64,000 nucleotides of DNA from Ecdyonurus torrentis (lineage: Eukaryota > Arthropoda > Insecta > Ephemeroptera > Heptageniidae), in NCBI GenBank assembly GCA_949318235.1, contig OX439133.1:7993637-8057636 (forward strand), read 5' to 3'. This document shows positions 21,605-34,556 of the stretch, piece after piece. A program made the translations under genes and the position numbers. Position 1 is the first letter of the stretch; each line of letters starts with the position of its first letter. A model generated the notes under the pieces. The model saw nothing but the letters and a program-made list of their open reading frames with translations, did not search any database and was not told where the DNA came from.

Positions 21605-23080
21605 TGGTAGATGACCCGGTTTTCGGCACCTTAAGGATTTCAAAATGATAAATTCGTTATAAAAACTAAATTACTAACCTTATGGTTTAAATTTTTGAAT
21701 CAGCTGGTTAAAGGATATTGGGAGAACACAATTGGTAGAAAAAATTTGATTATTTAATCAGTCTATTATTTTAAAATAAGGCGCAAAGTCAAACAATTAA
21801 AATTCGCTATTTTCGGCAGCTTTTGTGAATATCTGGCATACTAAATTCCTATATTCGGCAGCCCTCACCAATATTCGGCACCCCTCGCACCAATATTCGG
21901 CAGCCTTCACGCTAGTGCCACACATTTATAAGCTATTTTTTAGCATGTTTGCGCACGATTGATACTTTAATTTTTTCCTCAAATGATTAAAATGTATCCA
22001 ATTATTGTAGATAGTAGGAAAAAATTAGCATATTGCAATTATTTTGGTTGCTAGAGCGTTTTAAATTTGCTAAACCGCACGCTCACCGGCACGCGTGCCA
22101 ACTTTTGGTATTTTTTATTGCTGGAGATATTTATTTAGGGGGATGTGTAATCACTTGAAGTCACTCTCAATACAACATAATATGAAATAAAAATAGTAAA
22201 ACTGTTCACACAACAGTGAGTTGCGATATGATCGACCCTCAAAATGGTGCGCGACGCTCTGGCTCGGGCGTACTTTTTTTTAGCGGAAAATATATTACAA
22301 TAAAAAAAAATCATGACTTAGAGGGTTTTGATATTTGAATTCTACGATGTATGAGGAACATTTCTGTACATATAAAAAATTACGATTTTTTTTACCCCTT
22401 TGAAGAACTTAGTAATTTTCACAAAAAAACGAGTGGTGGGGTGGGGAGTTTTGGACCGTATTTTGACAGCGACTTATGGTCTTGAGAGCTGTTTTCTTAT
22501 TTTTTACTAAAAATATGTTGTCCTGAGATAAAGTTCAGGTAATCGAACCTGACTCAAATGTACAGTTTTACCAGGAAAAAATATTGAAAAGAGCAAATTA
22601 GGTGACTGCCGCGAAACAGCACAACATTAGCTGCCGAAAATAGAAACCTGCCAAACGACCTATGTTCAGTTTTCGGCAGCCATAATAAATCGTTATTTAC
22701 ACACAAAATAATTAATGAAGTGTTTCAAATATGAGTTTTAATCGTAGAATATACTCAATTTATCCATTATTTCTTTGACTGGTGCCCAAAAGTTGGTGTA
22801 TTTATCTTTAAAACCTTAACAAAACAAAGCGCGGGATTTCTCGTTTCTTAACAATGGCGGACAAATTTTTTTTCCTCACGTTCCCGCGGTAATATTTTTT
22901 CATTTATAATTTTTCCGTAGGGTGGAAACAGATGTAATATACTGCAAAATAGTCTCAAAAGAGGTCGCAAGCAGTTAAAATAGAAACAAAACTCGTAGAT
23001 ACAATAGAATTATTTACAGATCGCTTTAAAGTTGAACCTGCCGAATACTGGGGGGGTGCCGAAAACTGGGACATCTACCA
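21605..23080. mobile_element. 1.48 kb TIR element with TTCGGCAGC subterminal repeats
   Basis: Inverted ends TGGTAGATGACCCGGTTTTC / GAAAACTGGGACATCTACCA are flanked by TA on each side (21603-21604, 23081-23082), which suggests a TA target. The motif TTCGGCA(G/C)C recurs at least four times near the left end (about 21812, 21853, 21875, 21896), and twice or more inverted or direct near the right end (about 22630, 22675). Repeated subterminal motifs are typical transposase-binding arrays. No transposase frame survives, so it is a non-autonomous element of unassigned superfamily. Confidence 0.75.
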
Positions 23081-23453
23081 TACTGTATGTATGCATACAC
23101 GTATGGTTGTTTGTGGCCTTATTAGCCATAAAATTATATTAACACGTTTAATATGTACGTATCTATATATATACATTACAAAATATAAATTTATTTCCAG
23201 TCTCCTACAATCAAATAATCAAATATGTAATAAAATATAGCATTAAATTGCTAAAATTAACTACTGTAAACAAACAATTAAGCAATAGCAGAATTACACT
23301 TGTTTAGGTTATAATAGGATTGTAAACTTACATAAGTTTACATCATATATGTATGTATATATTTACTACATAATTTTCTTCATATTTATTTAGCAGAATA
23401 TGGTAAATAATATGGTAATAATAAATTTTTTTTTTTTTCTTCAAAATTTTCAG

Positions 23454-23545
23454 ATTCCTATGACTAATATAACATTATGACTCGCATGAGTCATGAGAGA
23501 GACCCTGCAGGACCTCCTCAACCTCCTGATCCATGGTCAGCAAAA
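23454..23545 (+). CDS. Possible coding exon, low confidence
   Basis: It lies between an acceptor (AATTTTCAG) and a donor (AAAA|GTGAGC). An ATG at 23477 gives 23 codons to the donor in phase 0 (including HERDPAGPPQPPDPWSAK). GC content is above the surroundings. No homologue is recognised and no partner exon was found. Confidence 0.22.
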
Positions 23546-24025
23546 GTGAGCCCCGCTTGAACCCTTGAACTGCTACCTTGAGTTCAGCATGTTTGACATC
23601 AAGAGCTATGCACATACTGCTGGTAAGATTATTATAGTTACAGTATTTATGTATGTACAGTAATTTAAGTATGTGTGAAGGTTATAGCATATATGAGATA
23701 CGTTCATTTTTATTTTTATAAATTTGGAAAACGCAACAATGTAAATTTCAGCCATTCTTCATAATATGAAAAATAAATAACACTAACTTATCCGATAGCA
23801 AATATTATGAATGCATATGAATGCAATGCGTCACATAACTTGTATCGACTTGATTGACTTATGAAACGGCATGGAAATTTAGAGCTATATAAGTCTACAT
23901 CTGAATATATATATATATATATATACAGATGTAATTGCTACTGCTAATAATGCAATATATTCATGTAATTACCATGTCAATGGTTGCGCTGTACACGAAT
24001 GTGTGCAGAATCGTGCAGAATATAA

Positions 24026-24152
24026 ATGAAGGTGTCAGATGCAAAAGCAGGCATTCTACATGCTATAAGCATCAGTTTCTCTCAATAAGCAGGTGAGATA
24101 TAAACCATGCAGCAAATGTTAAATGTCTGCTTTTGCATCTGACGCTTTCATA
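24026..24152. mobile_element. Palindromic MITE, ~127 bp
   Basis: TGAAGGTGTCAGATGCAAAA and TTTTGCATCTGACGCTTTCA are inverted ends. Non-coding. Confidence 0.65.
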
Positions 24153-24159
24153 TATTATT

Positions 24160-25175
24160 GTACTATGGTATATCAAAACAAATGCCATGTATCCTATAAA
24201 ACCATTATGAAGCTATAAAACATCCTTAAAAGCATTTCTCTTTATCGGCTAATTGAGTTTAAGCGTTGTATATGTCCAAAAATAAAACAATGTGATTTTA
24301 CTTATGTTGTCTGCTGAGAATCTCTCTCTCTCTATATATATATACTGTAACTGTATATTATATATATACGATACTTAAAATTTTTTAACCGCAATATACT
24401 TTATGTTTAGAGTTAATGTACAGCTGGCTTGACTAAAACTTTCATATGTGTGTTGCAGGTTGATAGGCCGGCTTAGGACTTATTTACGAGGAGGCCAAAT
24501 GTGTATATAAAATAAGTTTATGTTTCCATATATATATTTTTTCCATTGTGTCGTACGAGAGAGCCAGCTAGGTTGAAATTTATGTCTAATCTGTGTGATG
24601 GTATAACAACAAGCAAAAACAAATATATGTTTATGTTGTGATGGTTTCATAACAATAAACTGGAAATATAAAAGCTTGATGTATGTACTATGTTGTTCAA
24701 GAAAATAAAATAAATCGTAAACACAATAATAAAACTTAAACTTATATTTGTTATACGTGCATACACTTAAAAAAAAATATAAACACACAAATTAATCTAT
24801 AGTATATATTCTTTATTATAATGATATAGCATAATATTACCATGCAATTTAAGTAAAATGCATAAAGAAAATAAAGCCATTATAGTGCATATAGGGTGGT
24901 TGCGGTTTTCTTATGCAAATTATTTGGGAACTTAAAGCCAGAGCTGTACCTACCTCTACAAATTGGGTATATTACGCTTTACTTGTATTTTATGTCTTCC
25001 AACAATAATTTATTATAATATATATATATTTTTTTCTTTGTATAACTTAAAATTCCTGCAAGGTCTTTAAACATATATCTTAGAGGCTGCAAAATTTGGG
25101 GTTGGATGCATTTATTAAATTTTAACTATATTAGTACTAAATACAATCTATATCGTAAATACTTTTAACAAAAAC
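24160..25175. other. AT-rich intergenic stretch, nothing recognised
   Basis: Contains short TA-rich microsatellites at about 24328-24370. No exon or element signal was seen. Confidence 0.5.
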
Positions 25176-25179
25176 TCAA

Positions 25180-25317
25180 ATCTATGTGAGAAAATTAATA
25201 AAAAATTAACCGGTTTCCCCAAAATACAAAGGTTGTCGTATGCTGAACAATGTTATTCATTGCTCCAGTATGGCGTCCAAGCGCATTACATATGGAGTCC
25301 TGCGCATACACCCTATA
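25180..25317 (-). mobile_element. M1 element, truncated copy upstream of LEO1
   Basis: It retains GTATGCTGAACAATGTTATT, CTCCAGTATGGCGTCCAAGC and the terminal CGCATACACCCTATA. The usual CRE octamer has decayed. The other half is missing. Confidence 0.7.
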
Positions 25318-25329
25318 CTCGTGTATAGC

Positions 25330-25445
25330 TTCTAGCCTCGTATGCCAGGCTCTCAAAATGCTACCTCCTGCGCGCGCAACCATTTCCCCGCACCACATAC
25401 ACGACATCTCGATCAGCTGTTCTGGTGTATATGTATGCATTTTCA
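25330..25445. promoter_or_regulatory. GC-richer patch, possible LEO1 upstream region
   Basis: A local GC-rich segment (TGCGCGCGCAACC and CACGACATCTCGATCAGCTG) about 460-570 bp before the LEO1 start. It is the only such patch in the upstream kilobase. A promoter role is inferred from position and composition only. Confidence 0.25.
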
Positions 25446-25902
25446 ATGAGGTTTGTTTTGTTACTGCAGTGACTTCAATGATAGATTTTCTCAAACTAAA
25501 ATGCGTAAGAAAGTGGTGGGGGAAGTTTGTAAACAAAAGCTATGTTCAAGAAATTAATTTTGTATCCATTATACAGGCGCAAAAGTATTTATTTCGTGTA
25601 AATTTTGTTTCTGCGCACAAGATAGTGAAAAAATTATTGTTTTATGTAAAGTGGTGGGATTGAGAACTTCAAGAAAATGGAAGGAGAAAATGGGAAATGA
25701 AATAATAAAATTAAAAAAAAATTATTTTGCTTCCATTAAAGCTAATTTTATGTAAGTTTACGAATGTAATGAATCATAATAAATATTTAAATAGAAATAT
25801 TTAAAAAAATAAACATTGCAATGTTTTTACAAGTTTAAAATAATAATTTTTTTATCGTTTACGAGTTATTCCCCTTCAAACCACAGCGTGAAAACAATAA
25901 TA

Positions 25903-25951
25903 ATGGCGCCTTACAAGGATAGTGAAGATTCAAGTGATGCTGAATCTGAAG
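25903..25951 (+). CDS. LEO1: LEO1 coding exon 1
   Basis: Encodes [16 protein letters not shown] plus one base (ends in phase 1, donor GAAG|GTATTT). Intron 1 is only 64 bp. Confidence 0.85.
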
Positions 25952-28900
25952 GTATTTTTACTAATTTAATGTATGTTTTAACAATATTTATTGATAAATA
26001 ATGATTGATTAATAGGTAAAGGATCTACTGGATCCAGTGGATCGAGTGCTAGTAGTCGAAGTGCATCTCCAGCACTAAATGAAAATGCCGGGTCACCGCG
26101 GCGTGCTGCTTCGTCTGCAGCTAGCTCTCCCGCTGCACGGTAAAATTGTGATTTTATTCTCTTTATTCAACTTCTTTTTCGTCTCAGATTTAATATTTAC
26201 TTTAAGATATGAATGAGTGATTACAAGTAGTAAAGTAATTGCTACAAATGCATTTGAAACTGCATCAAAATGAGACTTTCCACGTGTTCTTTCATATTGC
26301 CTTTCCAATTACCTTTCATATTGCCTTGATTGTTATTTGCAGAGGTTCTTCAGCCGCCAGCAGTCCACGTAAATCAGGCTCCGAGGCAGGCTCCGATGTT
26401 GAGAAACACAGTCGAGACTCTTCTCCTATTGGATCTGATCGTGCTCATAGCCATGATGGAAGTAAGTGTCATTAATGATGTTTATAAACCCTGTTCCTTG
26501 CTCCAAAAATATGAGCAATGCCATTGAAAAAGCATTAGGTGAACATAATTTTTTTGTGGTTTGGGGCACGAAAAACAGGGTTTACGAACATTATTATTGT
26601 AAGCACCCCCTACTTTTTTATGTCGGTTAAAGGTCAAGAGAGTGTGGGAAAAAATTGGGCCTTATGGAAGTAAAATTCCAAAAATATTCCAGTTTTCAAT
26701 TCTGAAGTACCGTATCACTTTTCAAAAATCAGAATTTTCTTACTTAAGTTAATTCACCATAGTATGTTCCAGACCCAGTTGTTGGCAGGTCCCAATAGAA
26801 GACTTCCAAAAAGTAGGTTTAGTGAGAAAGTAAACTCGCAGCTCAACAAATAATTCAAACTCAAGTTATAGCTGCTTCATTACCCCACAAGAACCATGCT
26901 AAATTTATACAGGAACACAAAGTCGTCTGTTAGCACTTTGTTAGTATTGTTGGGCTGTGAATTTGTTTATTATCACTTAAAGGCGTAGAACACCTTGAAC
27001 AAAAAAGTTGCGTAATATCCTAACAAACCTGAAAATCAACGTTGATTTGGCCGGAGTCATTGATTTCTAATTTATTTTCCATTCACAAAATGCCGCTGCC
27101 GGTCACTGACGTCACAGCTTGCCTGGTCCACGCGCAAGTAAACCGGGCGAGCTGTGACGTCAGTGACTGGCAGCAGCATTTTGTGAATGGAAAATAAATT
27201 AGAAATCAATGACTCCGGCCAAATCAACGTTGATTTTCAGGTTTGTTAGGATACTACGCAACTTTTTTGTTCAAGGTGTTCTACGCCTTTAAAGGCGTAG
27301 AACACATTGGAAAATAAATTAAAAATCAATCGGACAAATCAACATTTATTTTCAGGTTTGTTAGGATATTACACAACTTTTTTGTTCAAGGTTTTCTAAT
27401 CCACTTTTGCAAGTCTTCTATTGGATCTACACCATATCTTATCCTTATTTTTAATCTTGATCTCAATTTAATCCCCTGGTATAATTTGTGTTCAGGTGGT
27501 AAAGGAAGTCCACAAGGCAGTCCAAGTCATCAAGGTAGCGGCAGTGACCACAGTGGCTCTGAAAGTGAAGGAGAGAAGCGTAGTCGTAGTAACACACCTA
27601 AACGTAGCCAATCTGGAAGTCCACGTAGTAAGTCTGTAAGTCCAGCTCACAGTGCACGTAGTGGCAGCGCTGTGAGGAGTGGCAGTGGAAGTCCTGCACG
27701 TAGTGGCAGTGTGGTGAGAAGTCCCAGTGCTGCTAGGAGTGCAAGTGGAAGTCCTGCGAGAAGTGGAAGTGTGGTGAGGAGTCCAAGTGTGGCAAGAAGT
27801 GCAAGTGGAAGTCCAGCAAGTCATCCAAGGAAAAGTAGAAGTCCGAGTGGTTCTCCTAGATCTAAGTCTGCGGGATCTGGATCTGTTAGAAGTGGTTCAA
27901 GGTGAGATTTGAATGTTAATGGAACCCTCCCCCCACCCCCTCCCCCCGCCCTTTTAACTACCAGTTCCATATCTAAATACGTAAGCTTTTGGATTAGGAA
28001 AAAAAAATAGGGCTAAAAATTTTCTAATTTTTTAGTTCATTAAGGGTAGTTTAATTTAGTAATGTTTGGAAATCAAAAAATGACGTCATAGGCGGCAACT
28101 TGTGTATTGAAAAAAGTTACCAAGTATGACATCATTTTGTGACTGTCAAAAATTGATTAAAAATACTTAACGAACTCAAGAAAAGAAATGCACACATCTA
28201 TCTATCTTCACGCAATATTATCTTGTCTTGCCTTTGCTAGTAAGATTTCCATCCTGTTGAGGAACGTCACTGATGTGAGTCTAGTGGCTTTTACCCCTCT
28301 AATATTTCATAAAATACTTTTAATGACTAAAATCAATGATAAAGAAAAGGATAGAAAAACCAGCAAGGGCCTTACCACAGTAGAAGTTCTATGGAGAGGT
28401 CAAGGTCTTGCATGGCACAGTATAATGTTATAAAAGTTTCTTTATAACTGAGAGCTTTCGTCATATGATAATGACATTATCAATCAAAAGAGAAAAGTAC
28501 TTGAGCACATAACTGAGCAGTGTCTTGTCTTGTACAAGACGAGGACAAGACAAGACACTGCTCAGTGATGTGCTCAAGTAATTTTCTCTTTTGATTGATA
28601 ATGTCATTATCATATGACGAAAGCTCTCAGTTATAAAGAAACTTTTATAACATTATACTGTGCCATGCAAGACCTCGACCTCTCCATAGAACTTCTACTG
28701 TGGTAAGGCCCTTGCTGGTTTTTCTATCCTTTTCTTTATCATTGATCCTAACCGCGATGGTTTTTTCCTTAAATTGATTAATGACTAAAATAACCATTTA
28801 TTCTGTTGTACAGTACATGATATTTTAAATTTTGACTTTTTGTTAGTGTTACAGTACAGTACTATTATTCATTTATTTTAACACTTTTGTGAATTTCAGG

Positions 28901-29908
28901 TCTCCAAGTGGATCTCCTGCAAGCAGAAAATCTCGCAGTCGCAGCAAAAGCCAGAGTCGTAAATCACGTAGTCGTAGCCATAGTGCCAGTCCACATTCAA
29001 ATAAGAGCAGAAGTCGCAGTAGAAATGGCTCACATCGTAGCAGGAGTGGAAGTGCCAAGAGCGTAGGATCTCGACGTAGTAGAAGCGACAGTCCTAAAAG
29101 TGGACATAGCAGGAGTACAAGCCCTAAAAGTGGACGTAGCCGAAGCGGTACTCCTAAAAGTGGACGTAGCCGAAGCGGTACTCCTAAAAGTGGACGTAGC
29201 CATAGCGGCAGTCCTAAAAGTGGGCATAGCAGGAGCGTGAGTCCTAAAAGCGGACGTAGCAGAAGTGGGAGTCCTAAAAGCAGGCAAAGCAGGAGTGGAT
29301 CAAGACGTAGCCCAAGTGGCAGTCCTAAAAGTGTAGTCTCAAAGCGTAGTCGTAGTAGAAGTGGCAGCGCTAAGAGCGTAGGATCACGACATAGTCGCAG
29401 TGGCAGCGTGAAGAGTGCAGGATCACGACGTAGCAGATCTAGGAGTGGCAGTGCACATAGTGGTGGATCTAAACATAGTCGAAGCAGAAGTGGAAGTCCT
29501 AAACAACGTACTAAAGGTTCTGGAAGTGACAGCGATGCAGGAGTGAAGAAATCTGAAACGTGAGTATCAGTGGTTTTGAAGTATAGTTTACAAAGCGTTA
29601 TGACATTTCTATAACTTTAAAATTAAAATATGTATTTGCTAAAATGCATGGTGATAAAGTAGGTTACTGTCAAAAAAGAAAAATACCGGTATGTTTTGTT
29701 TTTTTATCATTTTTTTTTTTTCTTTCTATTTCTAAATTATTGTTCTCTGTATGTGTCAATAATTTTCAACATTGTATAATAAGTATACTCAATTCATTAA
29801 ATAATAGCTACTTTATTTCAACAACTGTTACCTTGTTATTCTTATGGGGAAAGAAAATAAAAGTCATGTTATGTATCAATTTTTGTGATAGCCATTTAGA
29901 ATTACAGT

Positions 29909-29955
<47 letters not shown>

Positions 29956-32900
29956 GATGCATTTTAATACATATTAGTCTGTACTCTGTGGACTTCAAAT
30001 AATGTAGATTTAATATTTTTAATAAATATCAGTATAGCAGTATAATTTATAAAATTTACATTACTGTACTAAATGCTGTGTTTTACTTGTTACTCTCAGC
30101 AAACGTAAGCGAGCAGTGTTGAGTGACGACAGTGGGTCAGACAGAGAGACAAAGCGACAAGATGTATTGAAAGATAGCGACAGTGAAGAAGAAAAAGATA
30201 AAACAAGTAAGTATCTCCCTACTCTAAAATCATAAAAGTTATTGTATATTATGTATGCATTATCTTTAAAGAAAAGGATAAAATGAACCTTACTCACCAC
30301 CGTAGATCTGTGGAGGGCTATTGTGACACACAGTTTAGTTACAGTGTTTATATAACAGAGCTTTTGTCATTGTAATGACATTATCAATCAAAGATTCTTT
30401 TGGTAATGTCATTACAATGACAAAAGCTCTCAGTTATATAATCATTATTGGCTAATAAAGAAACAACTGTTTTGAGGCTGACTTTAAGTGATTTCGCTCA
30501 CATCCTATTTCGTTTCTGCTTACTACGCATATGCAGTACGTCAAAATGGAAGCGGTTGGAAACAAGATCGCTTCAAGTCAGCCTCAAAAGTGATATAAAT
30601 GCTCATATTTTTCTCTGGTCTATTCCTTTAACTCAATTCAATAAAGTAAATAGTATAATAATGTCATTACAATGACGAAAGCTCTCAGTTATATAAACAT
30701 TAAAAACAAAATACTGTGCCACGTGAGACCTCGACCTCTCCATATAACTTCTACTGTGGTAATGCTCTGGCTGGTATCTCTATCTTTTATTTAATACTAA
30801 TATTTAGTTTTAAGGCGCAAAATCAGTAACTATGCGAGTCAACATTGAATATGAAAAAATAATTTGAAAATGTCACTGTTGGCAACCATACATGTGGATA
30901 AATCATTTAAAATTAAGATAGTATTTTTAAAGTTCAAAGTTTTACATGAAATTTCATTTTTAGTTACCGCGTATTTTTTTAAATATCTGAATTGATTCAA
31001 CAACTCCTCGCTAACGTAGTTATGTGTTTGTCTCTGTGCAGCGACTGCTGAAGCTTTGTTTGGTGACGCTGACGACATCAGTACTGACGAGGAAGGTAAA
31101 GCCAAGGATGGAGAGGAGAAGAAAGGCTCGGGGTCAGACAGCGACAACGATGCTAGGCAAAGTAGACGTAGCAGAGACAGTCCCATGGAGGAGGACGGTG
31201 CTGAGAGGCAGCCTATGATTGAAGATGTGAGTATCTCAAGATTTACCAATGTGAAAATAGCAAAATATGAGGGTATAAAAATTAAGAGAAAACCATTGCG
31301 GTAGAAACAATATATTTGATGTTGAACATTTAATAATAAATTTAATTATAGATAATATTGTGGGAGAGGGATAAAGGTTGGATTTAAAATTAATGAAACA
31401 CAAATATTTTCTGTATTTAGTAGCTAAATATATAAGAGAGTCTTTGCATTTTATTTATTTTGCATTGACCTCTAATCTCTCTCCTACTCTTTTCTTTTAT
31501 GTATTAATTTTATTTTTTAGCATCCAGTAAAAAGTTTTTTTTTTTTTTTTTTTTTTTTTCTTCCCTTCTTCTTCTTCTTTCCCTTCATCTACCGGTGCTA
31601 TATTTTATGATGCTATTGCAGTGAGAAAGCACTCTAAAACAAACAATAATTACATACCCAGTGAACCTATATTTAAACCTAATTACACCTGTGTTACCCA
31701 AGGATGCTGAAGAGAAACCTGAGGAAGAAGAGCCTCCACCAGAAACCCTAATTGAGGTGGAGATCCCCAAGATCACCACTGACCTTGGACGTGACCTTCA
31801 CTTCGTCAAGCTGCCCAACTTCTTGTCTGTTGAGACACGACCTTTTGATGGAAACACATATGAGGATGAAATTGATGAAGAGGAGACTTTGGATGAGGAA
31901 GGTCGAGCAAGGTCAGTATCAAATTACAACTTGAATTGAAAAGTGTTTCTTCTATCATTTCCTTTGGCTAAACGTACCTAAATGCCATAGCTTTCTTAAA
32001 GGCATAAATCACATAAAACAACATGTGCTTTTTAATGAATAAACACAAAATGGGATATTCAAAACTGTTGACAATTATTACCAGAATGTTAATGCAGCCA
32101 CACGAGAGAACATGAAAAGACTGTAAAGTATGCAATGTGCATGAATATTTCTGTTTCTGACGCCAGAAACACGCAAAAATTAGTAAGAAAATGTTGTTCA
32201 GTCTGCTTAAACCAAAATTTTTTTGATCACTGCTACGAGGGTACAGTTAGGTTTTAAGATTAATTAATATTATTTATTTAATAAGTTGCATTAAAGGAAT
32301 AGACCAGAAGTAATATAAGCATTTATATCGCTAAACACTTGATGGGATTTACATAAATAACTTTAGTTTGTCTCAAAACCCAACTGTAGCTCCGTAGCAG
32401 TGATCAGAAATTTCAATTGATGCAACCCGCACAACATTTTCATATGTATTTTTCAGTGTTTGCAAAAAGCCGGCTTTTATTAGTTTTATCCAGGCCAGTG
32501 GTTAAAACCGGTTTAAACCGGCTTTTAATGGTTAAAACCGGCTAAAACTGGCTTTTTGGTGGCTTTTTCATAAAATTTCATAAATATTACACAAAATGAA
32601 ACTAATAACTAATGCAAATGTATTTCAAATTTTAATTTCATACCTTTATGGTCATTAAAAAAATTAAATTATTACAGTATGTTAAAACATTTTGCTTATA
32701 TTTTATTGCATTCAAAATTTTTAAATTAAAAATACAAACGAGCTAGGGTAGCAAAATAGGGTTTCACCACAGTAGAAGTTCTATATGGAGAGGTTGAGGT
32801 CTCCTGTGGCACACAGTTATATTTACTGTACATAGTATTTATCTAACAGCTGTTGTCATTGTAATGACAATTTTAATTAAAGAAGACAATTACTTGAGCA

Positions 32901-33325
32901 CATCACAGCATAGCGTGTAGTCTTTTACATGACTACATGCTACTTTGTGATGTGCTCAAGTAATTTTCTTCATTACTTAAAATTTTTATACAATGACAAC
33001 AGCTCTCAGTTGCATAAACATGTTAACCACGGATAAACATTATTGACTAATAATGGAGCAATTTTTTTGAGGCCGACTATAAGCAACTTTGCTCACATCC
33101 GTTTCCGTTTCGAAGTAATGCGCGAATAAGAAGAAGTAAGAAGAAACGGAAGCGGATGTAACCAAAATTGCTTAAAGTCGGCCTCAAAAAAAGTTACTCC
33201 TTTATTAGTCAATATGACTGTAAGTCTGTGCCACATGAGACCTCAACCTCACCATAGAACTTCTACTGCGTGGTATGGCCCTTTGCTGGTATTCTATATT
33301 TTTCTTAAAAAGAAATTTTAACTGC

Positions 33326-33356
<31 letters not shown>

Positions 33357-34515
33357 CCTCCCTAAATTGATACACTACAATGGAAACAATAAAATGATGC
33401 TATAAAATAATAATATTGCTTCTTATTAGTTTTAAAATTTTAACTTAAATTAATGAAGAATCAAATTTCCAATGGCCATTATTTCCCAGAATTATGCCTG
33501 AATTTAAAAGTATATAACATAGTAATAAAAAAGTTTATGTATACTGTATATAACATTTATAAATGTAAAATAAACTTAATATAATGCATTTATTTCATTA
33601 TTGCTATCCAGTTCTGGCATATTCTTAGCTTTTTATCAAGAGTGGTTTAAACCGGCTAAAACTATACTAAAAACCGGGCCGGTTAAAACCTGGTTTAAAC
33701 CAGGTTTAAACCGGGGGGTGGCTAATTGCTGCAAACACTGGTATTTTTGCATGTTTCTGACGTCAGAAACATGAATATTCACGCAAATTGCATACTTTAC
33801 AGTATTTTCACGTTCTCTCGTTGGGCTACATTAACATTCTGGTAAAAAATGTCAATACAGTAGTTCTGATGCTCCCATTTCATATTAGTTCATTAAAAAG
33901 CACATGTTGTTTAATGTGGTCTATGGCTTTAAGTGTTTTGTGATACTAAATGATCAATGATTTAAGTGTTTTGTGAGGTTTTTTTAATTACTCATTTTTT
34001 TTCTTCTGGTCTATGCCTTTAATTAGTTAATTAAGGTTGATGTATGATGTAAAATCTAACTGTGTGTTACAGATTGAAGTTGAAAGTTGAGAACACAATA
34101 CGTTGGCGTGATTACTTTGAAAAAGACGGCAGCGTGCAGAAAGAAAGTAACGCCAGATTTGTGAGGTGGTCTGATGGAAGTATGTCTCTGCATCTGGGAT
34201 CTGAAATCTTTGACGTCTATAAGCAACCTTTACAGGTATGAACCTTGTTAGTTTGTATCATTCACATGGCACATAAACTTGAAACAATTTGCTAGAAAAG
34301 TGCTCAAATTAAATTGTTAAAGATTGTGCAACAATTTATGTAGCATCCAAGCAGATTTCAACAATACTAGTAATACAGTAGCTTTTGGCTCTAAACTCCA
34401 AGAGAAATGGAGTGTGTTTTTATTTATCAACATATTTTTACTGTGCAAAATCAGGCTACAAACCTCTCAATTTAACCCAACAGTTTAACAATAACAATAC
34501 AGTCAATTACATGTT

Positions 34516-34556
<41 letters not shown>

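Larger units (their letters stand above)
32454..33740. mobile_element. hAT-like element with 8-bp duplication (LEO1 intron 8)
   Basis: The perfect duplication GTATTTTT (32446-32453, 33741-33748) flanks inverted ends CAGTGTTTGCAAAAAGCC / GCTAATTGCTGCAAACACTG (CAGTG fits YARNG). Subterminal CCGGTTTAAACCGG-type palindromes recur at both ends. It has no transposase; its middle has been taken over by a Penelope-related hairpin. Confidence 0.88.
31997..33931. mobile_element. Old palindromic MITE forming the outer shell of the LEO1 intron 8 nest
   Basis: The left arm has ACAACATGTGCTTTTTAATG and CATTTTACCAG-type blocks (AGAATGTTAATGCAGCC; GTATGCAATGTGCATGAATA); the right arm mirrors them (CATTAAAAAGCACATGTTGT; TATTCACGCAAATTGCATAC). 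A central hairpin pairs GATCACTGCTACGAGG at 32225 with CCGTAGCAGTGATC at 32391. A hAT-like element inserted at 32454 splits it. Confidence 0.7.

Noticed and set aside
25195..25663. Open frames on both strands upstream of LEO1
   Set aside because: They run across an M1 fragment and have no protein-like motifs.
27492..27824. 110-codon minus-strand frame opposite LEO1 exon 4 (and minus frames at 28873-29287)
   Set aside because: It is the antisense of the RS repeats; the simple codon pattern keeps it open by chance. The plus strand has matching splice sites and phases.
32454..33740. Reading the whole 31985-34025 palindrome as a single foldback element
   Set aside because: The perfect 8-bp duplication at 32446 and 33741 shows that the inner part is a separate later insertion.
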